From assembly GCF_001649575.2 (NCBI RefSeq), contig NC_051443.1, forward strand, positions 820,536-884,535: 64,000 nucleotides of DNA. Reading direction: 5' to 3'. The notes under the pieces were generated by a model. It did not search any database. It saw only the letters and a program-made list of their open reading frames with translations, and was not told the origin of the DNA. Position 1 is the first letter of the stretch. Every line of letters begins with the position of its first letter. This document shows, in pieces, positions 63,251 through 64,000 of the stretch. Position numbers and translations under genes: made by a program. This DNA comes from Kryptolebias marmoratus (lineage: Eukaryota; Chordata; Actinopteri; Cyprinodontiformes; Rivulidae).

Positions 63251-64000
63251 CAGAGCTTTGTAATGTCCTGTCACTTATACACAATATGGTGCTGTCATGC
63301 ATGTTTTGCATCTGTAAAGACAGTGCATGAACAGTTTTGTGTTTTCACCCTGTTTTGCATGCTCTATGTGTGTGTTTTAATATGCACATGAACACGGTAA
63401 TATTTTGCGTTTGTTAGCCATGCTCCTTCAAAGACTGCAGTGCTGCTGTGGCTCATTGTGTTGGCTCCATTGTACCCACGATGAAAAGAACCAAAGGCCT
63501 GTCACTCAGGCACACACACATACACACCACTCACACACATACACGACAACAACCATATAATCACCCTATAACATGAGGAATTTTTACATACTATACATTG
63601 CTGATCCTGTTAAGGTTAATCTCATTTTCATTCAGCTTCATTCACTCTGCAGTGATCTAAATGTGTTTATACAGTTCCACTGAAATCAAAAGTTCCCTGA
63701 GCATTTTAGATTTGACCCTTTGAGCTTGGAGCATTCTGGAATCTATCCTGGTATTAAAAGGCTTCAGTGCTTTTATTTCAGGTCATTGTCTGATTTCTTC
63801 TGACTCCTTATGAATTTCTTATTTATTTAAGGTGGTATGAGCCATGCAGATAGCTTTATGTGTCAAGGTCTTTAGATAAGCTCATATATCTCAAAATGTA
63901 TATACCAGTAGCTTGAAAGAGAGATGAAGCAGAACAGAGACAGAACCAGTAGAAAACTAATGGTAACCACAGAGAATGGGAACAACAAATGCTGAATGAC
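63251..64000. other. Intergenic DNA to the right edge
   Basis: No gene or repeat is recognised apart from short CA-rich runs near 63511-63540. Confidence 0.5.

Overview
This is vertebrate nuclear DNA, almost certainly from a percomorph-type teleost (possibly a cyprinodontiform; the lineage is an inference). Genes are split into short exons with GT/AG junctions. Proteins match vertebrate CWC27, PPWD1, TRIM23 and MZT2 closely. The repeats are typical of fish: Rex3/RTE and L2 LINEs, Penelope-like elements, chromodomain Ty3/Gypsy elements, Tc1 relics, hAT elements and tRNA-derived SINEs. There is no operon, CRISPR or prokaryotic feature.

Layout. The left 38 kb is genic. cwc27 (minus, 10 exons visible, 3' end beyond the left edge) lies head-to-head with ppwd1 (plus, 11 exons, 626 aa), with 658 bp between start codons. 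ppwd1 converges on trim23 (minus, 11 exons, 580 aa), which diverges from an mzt2 gene (plus, 3 coding exons, 160 aa). All four reading frames close across the splice sites I assigned, so none looks like a pseudogene. CWC27 and PPWD1 are both spliceosome-associated cyclophilins. PPWD1 keeps the PPIase residues, while CWC27 has Glu at the key Trp position. TRIM23 is a RING E3 ligase with an ARF GTPase domain. MZT2 is a gamma-tubulin ring complex subunit.

The right 26 kb has no host gene that I can recognise. It is a repeat graveyard: Tc1 and Rex3 relics, L2 pieces, LTR-like segments, and a 7-kb block (about 47.9-54.9 kb) of two decayed chromodomain Ty3/Gypsy pol regions, head-to-head and meeting inside the protease domain. 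The minus-strand copy is interrupted by a 761-bp solo LTR with an exact 5-bp target duplication, and by a SINE.

Most notable: (1) the divergent CWC27/PPWD1 pair; (2) a 1,125-bp hAT element in a cwc27 intron with an exact 8-bp TSD, encoding only a BED zinc finger; (3) an unnamed dispersed repeat in at least eight copies, several with a YY1-like core, one of which seems to have spawned a 34-bp minisatellite; (4) the head-to-head Gypsy junction and nested solo LTR; (5) an 896-bp assembly gap inside a Rex3 copy. Exon coordinates were read by eye from splice consensus and phase. Repeat family names rest on recognised motifs, not on a database search.
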